From assembly GCA_041584475.1 (NCBI GenBank), contig JBFHDX010000114.1:1-11620 (forward strand): a stretch of DNA of 11,620 nt, read 5' to 3'. Under the pieces are notes generated by a model, which was not told where the DNA came from, did no database searches, and saw nothing but the letters and a program-made list of their open reading frames with translations. Below are positions 1 to 6,010 of the stretch, piece by piece. This DNA comes from JBFHDX01 sp041584475. GTDB taxonomy: Bacteria > Pseudomonadota > Alphaproteobacteria > UBA8366 > JADFVY01. The position numbers and the translations under genes were made by a program. Numbering within the stretch: position 1 is the stretch's first letter; every line of letters starts with the position of its first letter.

Positions 1-60
1 CTGTTCCGCACACTTCGCACAGGGTTTGGGGTGGATGTTACACTGCCCGAATATTCGATA

Positions 61-105
61 TTCTCAAAATTGATTATTTGGATATAATCGATAGATTGAA
101 TCTAT
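61..105 (+). promoter_or_regulatory. Candidate promoter and operator of the LysR gene
   Basis: A TATAAT box lies at 83-88 with TTCTCA at 61-66, a 16-bp spacer. Transcription would begin near 95. A perfect palindrome, ATAGATT-G-AATCTAT, covers 91-105 and so sits on the expected start site, where autorepression would act. A second perfect palindrome, CGAATATTCG, is at 48-57. The patch is AT-rich in a GC-rich window. LysR regulators usually bind dyads at their own promoter, so autoregulation is a reasonable inference. No binding data are available. Confidence 0.45.
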
Positions 106-116
106 GGATTTCCGCG

Positions 117-1034
117 ATGAACCACGCGCAGCTCAGGGCATTCCATGCGGTGGCCCGCGAGGGCGGCTTCAGCGCCGCCGCACGCAGCCTGGGCGTGAGC
201 CAGCCGACGCTGACGGTCCAGGTCCGGGCGCTCGAGGACGCCTTCCGGGTGCCGCTGTTCCATCGCCGCGGCCGCGGCGTCTTCGCGACGCGCGCCGGGG
301 CCGAGCTGTTCGCGCTGACCCAGCGCTACTTCCACGTCGAGCGCGAGATGCGCGAGTTCCTGCTGGCCGAGGGCGGGCTCAGCCGCGGCCGCATCACGAT
401 CGCCGCCGACGGGCCGTTTCACGTGATCCCGCTGATCGGCGCGATCCGCGACGCGCTGCCCAACCTCGAAGTGGTCGTCACGATCGGCAATTCGGCCGCC
501 GTTGTCGACGCGCTCTTGAATTACGAGGCCGAGTTCGGGCTGCTGAGCGAGTACCGCATGGACGACCGGCTCGCGGTGCTGGCGGCGATGCGCCACCCGA
601 TCGTGCTGATGATGCCGGCGGACCATCCATGGGCGGGGCGCGGTGCGGTCGACATCGACGAGCTGCGCGGCCAGCCCATGATCCTGCGCGAACAGGGTTC
701 GGCGACCCGCCGTCGCTTCGAGGCGGCGCTGGCAGCGGCTCGGGTAACACCACGGGTGGTGCTCGAGATCGGCAGCCGCGAGGCGGTGCGCGAGGCGGTC
801 GCCGCGGGGCTCGGCCTCGGCGTCGTGCAGGAGAGCGAGCTCGGCGAGGACGCACGGATCCGCCCGGCGCGGATCGACGGCGCCGAGCTGCAGGCGACCG
901 AACTCGTCGTCTGTCTGGAGGAGCGCCGCAACAGCCCCCTCATGCGCCGGCTCGCGCCGCTGGTCGCGACGGCGACGCGCGATCAGGGCCGCGAGCCCGA
1001 CGCGCAGCAAGCAATCGGCGGGCGACGTGGCTGA
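117..1034 (+). CDS. LysR-type transcriptional regulator
   Basis: A 305-residue DNA-binding regulator of the LysR family, cytoplasmic. Residues 1-60 form the winged helix-turn-helix, with AFHAVAREGGFSAAARSL followed by GVSQPTLTVQVRALED and then the wing LFHRRGRG. Residues from about 88 to the end form the periplasmic-binding-protein-like effector domain, opening with GRITIAADGPFHVIPLI. Length is normal for the family. An in-frame TTG at 78 would add 13 residues, but it lies just ahead of and abuts the likely -10 box, so the ATG at 117 is preferred. No good ribosome site is visible for either. The stop overlaps the next gene by 8 bases, so the two are probably co-transcribed. The effector is unknown. 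The LysR proteins of 2-aminoethylphosphonate operons came to mind as similar, but no phosphonate gene is present. Confidence 0.93.
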   Translation: MNHAQLRAFHAVAREGGFSAAARSLGVSQPTLTVQVRALEDAFRVPLFHRRGRGVFATRAGAELFALTQRYFHVEREMREFLLAEGGLSRGRITIAADGPFHVIPLIGAIRDALPNLEVVVTIGNSAAVVDALLNYEAEFGLLSEYRMDDRLAVLAAMRHPIVLMMPADHPWAGRGAVDIDELRGQPMILREQGSATRRRFEAALAAARVTPRVVLEIGSREAVREAVAAGLGLGVVQESELGEDARIRPARIDGAELQATELVVCLEERRNSPLMRRLAPLVATATRDQGREPDAQQAIGGRRG

Positions 1035-1494
1035 GCGGCGCCTCCTGATCGTCGCGCACGCGCCGTCCGAGAACACGCGTCGGCTGCTCGAGGCGGTGGT
1101 TGCGGGGGCCCGCGACCCCGACATCGCCGGCGTCGAGACGCGCGCGCTGAGCCCGTTCGACACGACGCCCGACGATGTCGTCGCGGCGCACGCCATAATC
1201 CTCGGGACGACCGAGAATCTCGGTTATATGAGCGGCGCCCTGAAGGATTTCTTCGATCGCTGCTACTACCCGTGCCTCGAGCGCACGCAGGGCCTGCCAT
1301 ACGCCCTTTACGTCCGGGCCGGCCACGACGGCACCGGCACCCGGCGCGCGGTCGAGAGCATCGCCGGCGGGCTGCGCTGGCGTGCGGTTCAGGAGCCGCT
1401 GATCTGCCGCGGCGCGTTCGAGGAGTCGTTCGTCGAGGGCTGTCGCGAACTCGGAACGGCGATGGCGGCCGGCCTCGAGGCGGGGATCTTCTGA
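1027..1494 (+). CDS. Flavodoxin-fold NAD(P)H oxidoreductase-like protein
   Basis: A 155-residue cytoplasmic flavoprotein candidate. The N-terminal beta strand RRLLIVAHAPSENTRRLLEA holds the S-x-N-T phosphate loop that binds FMN (residues 13-17). The segment GTTENLGYMSGALKDFFDR (60-78) is the second hallmark of the NADPH-dependent FMN reductase and flavodoxin families. The fold is therefore well supported, but the electron acceptor is unknown. Translation starts at GTG 1027, which overlaps the end of the LysR gene by 8 bases, suggesting translational coupling and regulation of or by that regulator. A CCGGCA/TGCCGG hairpin at 1505-1524 follows the stop, but it has no T run, so termination there is uncertain. 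Confidence 0.85.
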   Translation: MAERRLLIVAHAPSENTRRLLEAVVAGARDPDIAGVETRALSPFDTTPDDVVAAHAIILGTTENLGYMSGALKDFFDRCYYPCLERTQGLPYALYVRAGHDGTGTRRAVESIAGGLRWRAVQEPLICRGAFEESFVEGCRELGTAMAAGLEAGIF

Positions 1495-1577
1495 CGGCCG
1501 CTCGCCGGCATGCCTCGGTGCCGGTCGCACCATCGCCGCGCCACTCTCAACATTTTGGTGCCGCCCATCGTCGTTAC

Positions 1578-1618
1578 ACAATTTATTGTTGACAGCGTGC
1601 GGCGTGCCGCCTTATGCA
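1578..1618 (+). promoter_or_regulatory. Candidate sigma-70 promoter in the gene-poor region
   Basis: A perfect TTGACA (-35) is at 1589-1594. With an 18-bp spacer the -10 would be TATGCA at 1613-1618, only a 3 of 6 match. An ACAAT-TT-ATTGT dyad at 1578-1589 abuts the -35 box. No gene follows on the plus strand, so any transcript would be non-coding. The perfect -35 and the local drop in GC support it, and the weak -10 counts against it. Confidence 0.35.
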
Positions 1619-1710
1619 GACCTCGCACAAGTGCATAGACGCGGAACTGGCATCGACTGACGCCAAATGCAGCGGCCCGGCGCCGTCGAAAGACGCGCCG
1701 GGCCTTCTCG
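1619..1710 (+). ncRNA. Possible small structured RNA
   Basis: Downstream of the candidate promoter, TATGCA (1613-1618) can pair with TGCATA (1632-1637). A much stronger hairpin follows: GGCCCGGCGC (1674-1683) pairs perfectly with GCGCCGGGCC (1695-1704). Inside it GTC/GAC closes a GAAA tetraloop (1688-1691), with C1684 bulged. The sequence then reads TTCTCG, a poor T run, so it is only a partial intrinsic terminator. I recognise no known RNA family. The ends are guesses from promoter and hairpin positions. Confidence 0.25.
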
Positions 1711-1740
1711 TGCCGTCCGGGACCGACAGGAGACCGGAAG

Positions 1741-1770
1741 CGGTCCGCCCGGCCGCCACTTTGCGGACCG
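1741..1770. repeat. 8-bp inverted repeat (hairpin)
   Basis: CGGTCCGC (1741-1748) pairs perfectly with GCGGACCG (1763-1770) around a 14-nt loop, followed by TCTCTCG. Like the hairpin at 1674-1704, it is followed by a pyrimidine-rich tail. It could be a second structural domain of the same transcript or a weak terminator. Confidence 0.4.
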
Positions 1771-1942
1771 TCTCTCGCGTCGCTGGTAACGCCTCGGAAA
1801 TGCGAAGATTGCCCTGGATCCAGCGCGATCGTTCGCGTGCGCCAAACGCTGACACGGGCCACAAATAAGTGGGAGGCGCCAAGTGCTCAGACGCGGAGTC
1901 TTTGCATCGCACCCTCACGGGCACATCCTGACGCCTCCCGAA

Positions 1943-2017
1943 CCGGTCAGTCTGCAAATTTCTCGATCCGGTCTACCCGGAGGCTTTCCGGACCGGTCCA
2001 CCTGTAGGCTTCCCGAT
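1943..2017. repeat. Three degenerate 25-bp tandem repeats
   Basis: Units are 1943-1967, 1968-1992 and 1993-2017, all beginning CCGGTC and ending near CCCGAT. By eye, units 2 and 3 agree at 19 of 25 positions and units 1 and 3 at 17 of 25. A further partial copy of the unit's end (CCTG...CTCCCGAA) lies just upstream at about 1927-1942. The 25-bp period is not a multiple of three, which argues against a coding repeat. The junction of units 2 and 3 forms the palindrome GGACCGGTCC (1990-1999). Confidence 0.6.
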
Positions 2018-2117
2018 CCACACGACACCTGATCCAAAGACCCCATGCCGTGCGAGTTCATGCTCGGACTCTTTGGAACGCCGCGCAACCAGAAAATTGC
2101 GCCGGAGCGAAAAATCT

Positions 2118-2176
2118 TGTGGATTAATTTCACAAACCCGCCGGGCGCTGTGGATAGGTGGATCGATTGTGGATAG
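2118..2176. promoter_or_regulatory. Cluster of DnaA-box-like sites
   Basis: Three 9-mers in the same orientation match the complement of the DnaA box (TGTGGATAA) at 8 of 9 positions: TGTGGATTA at 2118-2126 and TGTGGATAG at 2149-2157 and 2168-2176. A partial GTGGAT lies between them at 2158-2163. The AT-rich patch ATTAATTT is beside the first. Three same-strand sites within 59 bp is more than expected by chance, but function as an origin or DnaA-binding locus is inference. Confidence 0.35.
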
Positions 2177-2236
2177 AACGGGGCCGTCGTCGCCACCGGA
2201 CACCGGCGGCACCCCGTCGCCACGCTTCCCGCAGGC

Positions 2237-2280
2237 AAAAAAAAGGGGGGCGGCCGCCCGACACGGCGGCGGCCGCCCCG
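2237..2280 (-). terminator. Intrinsic terminator of the cytochrome gene
   Basis: Read on the minus strand, a 12-bp GC stem (2279-2268 with 2258-2247, including GGGGCGGCCG and its complement) closes a 9-nt loop. It is followed by CC and eight T residues (2244-2237). The stem begins 22 bases after the stop codon of the cytochrome gene. This is a textbook rho-independent terminator, the strongest in the window. Confidence 0.9.
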
Positions 2281-2301
2281 ATGCAATGGTCAGGCCGGAC
2301 G

Positions 2302-3525
2302 CTACTTGCCGACCGTGTGGAAGTTCCTGATTTTCGCGAATTCCGCCTTGTCCGCGGCGGCGTGGCAGCGGAAGCAGGCGTATTCGAGGCTGATCGCGTC
2401 CTTCGCGGCCTTGCCGTCCGGCGTGAACATGACGTAGTCCGCGGCCGGGTTGATGCGCATGATGTGGGTCCGCACGTCGCCCTCATAGGGGCCGAAGGCA
2501 ATCGCCGATTTCGTGACCCGCGCCATGTGGCAGTCGATGCAGCTGACACCGGCCTTCTGCATCGGGCTGTCGGCATAGTCCCGCTTCTGGGCGGCGTGGC
2601 AGGTCTCGCACACGGTGTCGCTGCCGGTCGTGACCCGAATGCCCCCGGCACGGCCGGCGTGCGGCTTGTGGCAGGTCACGCATTCGAGGTTCTTGTGCGG
2701 GCTGTTGGCAAGCTCCGGATACTGCTCGTGATGGCGGATGAAGCCGCCGCTCGCGATGATCGTGTTCGGATCGGAGCCGCGCACGTGGCAGGTGCCGCAC
2801 AGCTCGGCCGACTTGTCGACCTTGATGTTCGTCTTGGCCGGCCGCCGCGCATGCGCATCGCCCGGACCGTGACAGGCCTCGCAGGTGATGTTGAAATGCG
2901 CCCAGTCGCCGACGATGCCCGGCATCGGCCCGACCTTCGTGCCGGGCAGCCCGCCCTTGCTGAACGTCGTGCCGTCCTTGCGGTAGCCGGTGGTATGGCA
3001 GGTGCCGCAGTTGAACGGCCGCTCCTCGTCGGCGTGGTAGTTGGACCACGAGCCGTCGGCCCAGTTGTACTGGTTGCGGCCGCCCTTGGTGATGATGAAG
3101 CCGTCCTTGGCGACGAACCGGGTCTTCCAGCGCTTGCTGGCGCCGACGATGAAGGCGACGTTGTTCCAGTTGTAAAGGTTGGCGTCGTGGTCCGGCAGCC
3201 GGAAGCCGGCATCGCGGGCATTCGAGAACAGGCCGTAGCGGCCATCGAGCGCCTTCAGCGCCGGCCCGCCGATGCCCAGCTTGCGGCTGTGGCCGTGGTT
3301 GAGCCAGTCCTCGAAGGCCTCGGCGTGGCAGCGTCCGCAGACCTGCGGCCCCTCCGTATACGCCTTGTCGCCGTTGAGGCCGGCCGCCATCGCGGGCGCC
3401 TGCGGGCCGCCCAGCACGAGGAAGGCCAGGGTGGCCAGCGCGAACAGCCAGCCGCTCGCCCGGACACTACGAGGACAGGCGAGCGCGTCACCGCAGGCCG
3501 CGAGGTTCGCAATGAAATCTCTCAT
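2302..3525 (-). CDS. Secreted octahaem cytochrome c
   Basis: A 407-residue c-type cytochrome with eight CXXCH haem sites, starting at residues 63, 173, 215, 243, 282, 306, 329 and 384. Twelve other histidines (including 77, 79, 164, 210, 265, 277, 289, 354) could serve as second ligands, so bis-histidine haems are likely. The hydrophobic segment GWLFALATLAFLVLGG followed by APAMAAG (25-49) is a signal peptide, placing the protein in the periplasm after haem attachment. CEACHGPG and the terminal CFRCH are typical of the cytochrome c554-like multihaem group. It lacks the long C-terminal part of hydroxylamine oxidoreductase. The ATG has GAGGAG 8 bases upstream. It stands alone, with its own terminator and an AT-rich dyad upstream. 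The substrate and redox partner cannot be read from the sequence. Electron relay or reduction of a small oxyanion are both possible. Confidence 0.93.
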   Translation of the reverse strand: MRDFIANLAACGDALACPRSVRASGWLFALATLAFLVLGGPQAPAMAAGLNGDKAYTEGPQVCGRCHAEAFEDWLNHGHSRKLGIGGPALKALDGRYGLFSNARDAGFRLPDHDANLYNWNNVAFIVGASKRWKTRFVAKDGFIITKGGRNQYNWADGSWSNYHADEERPFNCGTCHTTGYRKDGTTFSKGGLPGTKVGPMPGIVGDWAHFNITCEACHGPGDAHARRPAKTNIKVDKSAELCGTCHVRGSDPNTIIASGGFIRHHEQYPELANSPHKNLECVTCHKPHAGRAGGIRVTTGSDTVCETCHAAQKRDYADSPMQKAGVSCIDCHMARVTKSAIAFGPYEGDVRTHIMRINPAADYVMFTPDGKAAKDAISLEYACFRCHAAADKAEFAKIRNFHTVGK

Positions 3526-3645
3526 CTTGCGTTCTCCTCTTGTCTCGAATTGTCCCGGGCGTATCCTCGACTTTCGATTATTTTAACACGCAAAATAATG
3601 TTCTAAAAGATCGATCGGTGTCGTCTTGGCAGATTTCATTGCGAA
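3506..3645. repeat. 15-nt inverted repeat pair flanking the cytochrome start
   Basis: The 15-mer TTCGCAATGAAATCT at 3506-3520 recurs as its exact complement at 3631-3645. One copy lies inside the signal-peptide codons of the cytochrome gene, the other in the leader before the kinase gene. They bracket the promoter region. No function is known, and it could be a remnant of a duplication or chance. Confidence 0.4.
3577..3599. promoter_or_regulatory. AT-rich 23-bp dyad upstream of the cytochrome gene
   Basis: ATTATTTT (3577-3584) and AAAATAAT (3592-3599) form a perfect 8-bp inverted repeat around AACACGC. The minus-strand sequence AATAAT inside the left arm matches a -10 box at 5 of 6, with a weak TTAGAA about 18 bp upstream of it. 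A repressor or activator at this dyad would therefore control the cytochrome promoter. The arms are all A/T in a GC-rich genome, which makes chance less likely. The regulator is unknown. Confidence 0.5.
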
Positions 3646-3668
3646 TTCTTCGCCGGTTCCGGTTTTTT
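3641..3668 (+). terminator. Weak terminator-like motif in the kinase leader
   Basis: GCGAA-TTC-TTCGC (3641-3653) is a short hairpin. It runs into CCGGTTCCGG and then six T residues (3663-3668). The layout resembles an intrinsic terminator or attenuator ahead of the kinase gene on the plus strand, but the stems are only 4-5 bp, so support is weak. Confidence 0.2.
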
Positions 3669-3775
3669 GTTTCGCGGCCGTCCTGCCGCACAGGCGACTG
3701 GCCCGGAGCCCGTCATCTCGGCTATGAGTCCCGTGCCCGGCACGGACCGCGGCACGAGAGGTCGACGGAGGTTCG

Positions 3776-4711
3776 ATGACCCTGCGCATCGCGACGATCG
3801 GCGAATGCATGATCGAGATCCTCGAGCCGCCCCCCGGCGTGCCGGACACGCCGCTGCGCCGGACGTTCGGCGGCGATACGTTCAACACCGCGGTCTATCT
3901 CGCCCGCGAGCTGCGCGGGGAAGACGCGGTGGTCGATTTCGTCACCGCCCTCGGCGACGATTTCTACAGCGCCGAGATGCGCGCCTTCTTCGCCCGCCAC
4001 GGCGTCGGCGACCGGCACGCGCTGACCGTCGCCGGCGCCCTGCCCGGCCTCTATACGATCCGCATCGACTCGGCCGGAGAGCGCAGCTTCCTGTACTGGC
4101 GCGGCGAATCGGCGGCGCGGCGCCTGTACGAGGCACCGGGCATCGATGCGGTGGAGACGGCGCTCGCCGGTTACGACCTCGTCTACGTCTCTGGCATCAC
4201 GCTGGCGATCCTGCCGGCGGTTGGGCGCGCTCGGCTGTTGGCGCTGGCGCGACGCGTGCGCGACGCCGGCCGGCTGGTCGCTTTCGATCCCAATTACCGC
4301 CCACGCCTCTGGCCGGACCGCGCCGGCGCAGCCACGGCGATCGAGGCCGGCGGCGCCGTGGCCTCGATCGTGCTGCCGACCTTCGACGACGACCGGGCGC
4401 TGTTCGGCGATGCCGAGCCCGAGGCCTCATGCGCGCGCTGGACGGCCGCCGGTGCCCCGGAGGTCGTCGTCAAGTGCGGCGCAAACGAGACCCTGCTGTG
4501 TTGCGGCGACGCCGGGATCGCGCGGGTCGCCCCGCCGCAGCCGATCGCCCGGCCGGTCGACACGACGGCGGCGGGGGACAGCTTCAACGCGGCCTATCTG
4601 GCGGCGCGGCTGACCGGCGCGGCGCCCGACGCGGCGGCCGTTCGCGGCCATGCGCTGGCGGCCCGCGTGATCATGCACAGCGGTGCGATCGTCCCCGACA
4701 TTGATCGGTAG
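3776..4711 (+). CDS. kdgK: PfkB-family sugar kinase, likely 2-dehydro-3-deoxygluconokinase
   Basis: A 311-residue cytoplasmic ribokinase-family enzyme. It most likely phosphorylates 2-keto-3-deoxygluconate with ATP to 2-keto-3-deoxy-6-phosphogluconate, the step before cleavage to pyruvate and glyceraldehyde-3-phosphate. The start IATIGECMIEI, the substrate motif FGGDTFNTAVYLAR (31-44), DPNYRPRLW (171-179) and the signature DTTAAGDSFNAAYLA (262-276) with catalytic base Asp268 are all present. The GGDTFNTA and DPNYRPRLW forms are what I associate with KDG kinases rather than ribokinase or fructokinase. GGAGG at 3767-3771 sits 4 bases before the ATG. There is no KDPG aldolase, dehydratase or sugar transporter beside it, so the substrate assignment rests on motifs alone. 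It converges with the small membrane-protein gene after 53 bases. Confidence 0.8.
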   Translation: MTLRIATIGECMIEILEPPPGVPDTPLRRTFGGDTFNTAVYLARELRGEDAVVDFVTALGDDFYSAEMRAFFARHGVGDRHALTVAGALPGLYTIRIDSAGERSFLYWRGESAARRLYEAPGIDAVETALAGYDLVYVSGITLAILPAVGRARLLALARRVRDAGRLVAFDPNYRPRLWPDRAGAATAIEAGGAVASIVLPTFDDDRALFGDAEPEASCARWTAAGAPEVVVKCGANETLLCCGDAGIARVAPPQPIARPVDTTAAGDSFNAAYLAARLTGAAPDAAAVRGHALAARVIMHSGAIVPDIDR

Positions 4712-4764
4712 ACGCGGCGCCGCTCGCGGTTTCGCCCGCACGCGCCGGAACCGGCCCGGCAGCC

Positions 4765-4968
4765 TCAGCCCGGCGGCCAGCTATCGGCCAGTTGCGCGAG
4801 CGCCAGCAGCAGGCCGATCACCGACAGCGCCGCACCGACGAGGGCGAGGCGGGCGACCAGCGACGAATAGGCGACACGCGCGAGCAGCGGGCTGCGCAGC
4901 CGGTCCTTGAGCCAGAACAGCCCGACGAGCACGAACAGCAGGCCGACACCGCTCAGCAGGAACCACAT
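4765..4968 (-). CDS. Small two-helix membrane protein, unknown function
   Basis: A 67-residue protein with two predicted membrane helices, about residues 2-20 (starting WFLLSGVGLLFVLVG) and 38-61 (starting LVARLALVGAAL). They are joined by a basic loop, KDRLRSPLLAR, which by the positive-inside rule would face the cytoplasm. The ATG at 4968 has GGAG about 7 bases upstream and is preferred over an in-frame start at 5007 that would add an Arg-rich, non-hydrophobic stretch. The gene follows the exported beta-rich protein on the same strand after 110 bases. I recognise no family. The strong hydrophobic pattern and ribosome site make it likely to be real. Confidence 0.65.
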   Translation of the reverse strand: MWFLLSGVGLLFVLVGLFWLKDRLRSPLLARVAYSSLVARLALVGAALSVIGLLLALAQLADSWPPG

Positions 4969-5078
4969 CGGCGTCTCCGTGCGGCGGCGCCCGGCCGCCC
5001 GGCTCAATCTAGCACGCCCCGGTCGACCGCGGCGAACGCCGAAAGGCCTGACTCAGCGCTTGCATCCGGCCGCCGGCC

Positions 5079-5921
5079 CTACAGCCGGCCGAATCGCAGC
5101 TGCAGGCTCCGCGCGCCCTGGCCGACGCGGACGCCGAGAAAGACGCGCGGGACCTTTATGCCGAGGATCCTGTACGGGGTGCTGCCGCCCAGGCTGATCC
5201 CGAATTCTCTCTGGTTGTGCAGGAAGCTAGGCGTCACGCCCTCGATCTCGAACTCGACCGGGTCCCAGAACCAGAAGCCCTGCACGTAGATCCCGGGCTG
5301 GAAACGCGGCCCGTCGCGGGCGGAGCCGAAGCTGCGCCGGAACTCGAGCGCCCCGGCAAGGCTTCCCCAGTCGCCGAGCAGGCCGTCGCGCGGCGTCAGG
5401 GCGGCGTTGTAGCGGCCCTGGACGGTCAGGAGGGATACGTAACGGTCGGCGAAGGGCTGCCACCGCTGTCCGCGCAGTCCGCCGGTGAGGATCCCGAGCG
5501 TGCTCTCGCCGCTGACGAGCTTCTGATCGCCGACCGCCGCCGCGCCGCCGGCCCCGGCGAAGGGCAGGAAGGTCCATTTCTCGTCGACCGGCACGATGAA
5601 TTCGAGCGTCGGGACCACTGAGAGGGTCGAGACGCTGTCGAGATCGATCCCGGCGTCGAGATCGAGTTGCGTCCAGCCGACCGAGAACGGAAAGTCCAGC
5701 CGCAGCCGCCAGTCCGCCGTCTCGGGCGAATATACGGTGATGCCGGTGGCGAGCTCGGGGTCGGACGCGAATTCCGCCGCGAACGTCGCCGGCGACGCCG
5801 CGTCATCGGTCGGCGGCTGCGCGCGATCGTCGCCTGTCTGCGCGAGCGCGGCCTGCATCGCCAGTGCCTGGCAGGCTGCCGTCAACGCCGCGGTTGCCGC
5901 GAACCGGATCGGGCGTTGCAT
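5079..5921 (-). CDS. Exported beta-rich protein, possible outer-membrane barrel
   Basis: A 280-residue protein of unknown function. Residues 1-28 form a signal peptide (basic MQRPIRF, hydrophobic AATAALTAACQALAM, then AALAQ with cleavage probable after Ala27). The mature part shows alternating strands typical of beta barrels, such as WRLRLDFPFSVGWTQLDLDAG, GIYVQGFWFW and RVFLGVRVG. It ends in LQLRFGRL, not the terminal Phe usual for outer-membrane proteins. A periplasmic beta-sandwich is the alternative. The frame stays open upstream to 6104, but that part is Arg-rich and overlaps the deaminase gene, so the ATG before the signal peptide is chosen. No good ribosome site is visible. It lies 89 bases after the deaminase gene and may share its transcript. 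Confidence 0.72.
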   Translation of the reverse strand: MQRPIRFAATAALTAACQALAMQAALAQTGDDRAQPPTDDAASPATFAAEFASDPELATGITVYSPETADWRLRLDFPFSVGWTQLDLDAGIDLDSVSTLSVVPTLEFIVPVDEKWTFLPFAGAGGAAAVGDQKLVSGESTLGILTGGLRGQRWQPFADRYVSLLTVQGRYNAALTPRDGLLGDWGSLAGALEFRRSFGSARDGPRFQPGIYVQGFWFWDPVEFEIEGVTPSFLHNQREFGISLGGSTPYRILGIKVPRVFLGVRVGQGARSLQLRFGRL

Positions 5922-6010
5922 GGCCAAACGGTAGCCCGTTCGGCCGGCGCCTCGGACAGACGCGCGGCGGCCCGCACCGGCTTGGTCCGACCGGGGCACG
6001 GCGGGATTCC

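Larger units (their letters stand above)
1495..2301. other. Long gene-poor region with structured elements
   Basis: About 800 bases separate the flavodoxin gene from the convergent cytochrome gene. Open frames exist on both strands, but none has a ribosome site, a recognisable domain or typical codon use, so I call no gene. The first 90 bases are AT-richer (33 G+C of 60 at 1561-1620). In order the stretch holds a promoter-like pair near 1589, hairpins at 1674-1704 and 1741-1770, three tandem 25-bp repeats at 1943-2017, DnaA-box-like sites at 2118-2176, and the cytochrome terminator at 2237-2280. Confidence 0.6.

Noticed and set aside
102..1196. A 364-codon minus-strand frame across the LysR gene.
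   Set aside because: Antisense to a clear LysR regulator, with His/Arg/Ala-rich composition typical of GC-rich shadows.
1505..1524. Hairpin CCGGCA/TGCCGG after the flavodoxin gene as an intrinsic terminator.
   Set aside because: The stem is only 6 bp and no T run follows, so termination is not supported.
1583..1957. Open frames of 84 to 157 codons on both strands in the gene-poor region.
   Set aside because: None has a ribosome site, a hydrophobic segment or a domain. One also runs into the flavodoxin gene antisense. Hairpins and repeats explain the region better.
1943..2017. The 25-bp repeats as a CRISPR array.
   Set aside because: The units adjoin without spacers and differ at 6-8 positions from one another, so they do not fit repeat-spacer structure.
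2158..3606. A 482-codon open frame on the plus strand.
   Set aside because: It is antisense to the eight-haem cytochrome gene, whose CXXCH motifs, signal peptide, ribosome site and terminator are unambiguous. The plus-strand product is Arg/Ala/Val-rich with no domain, an effect of high GC.
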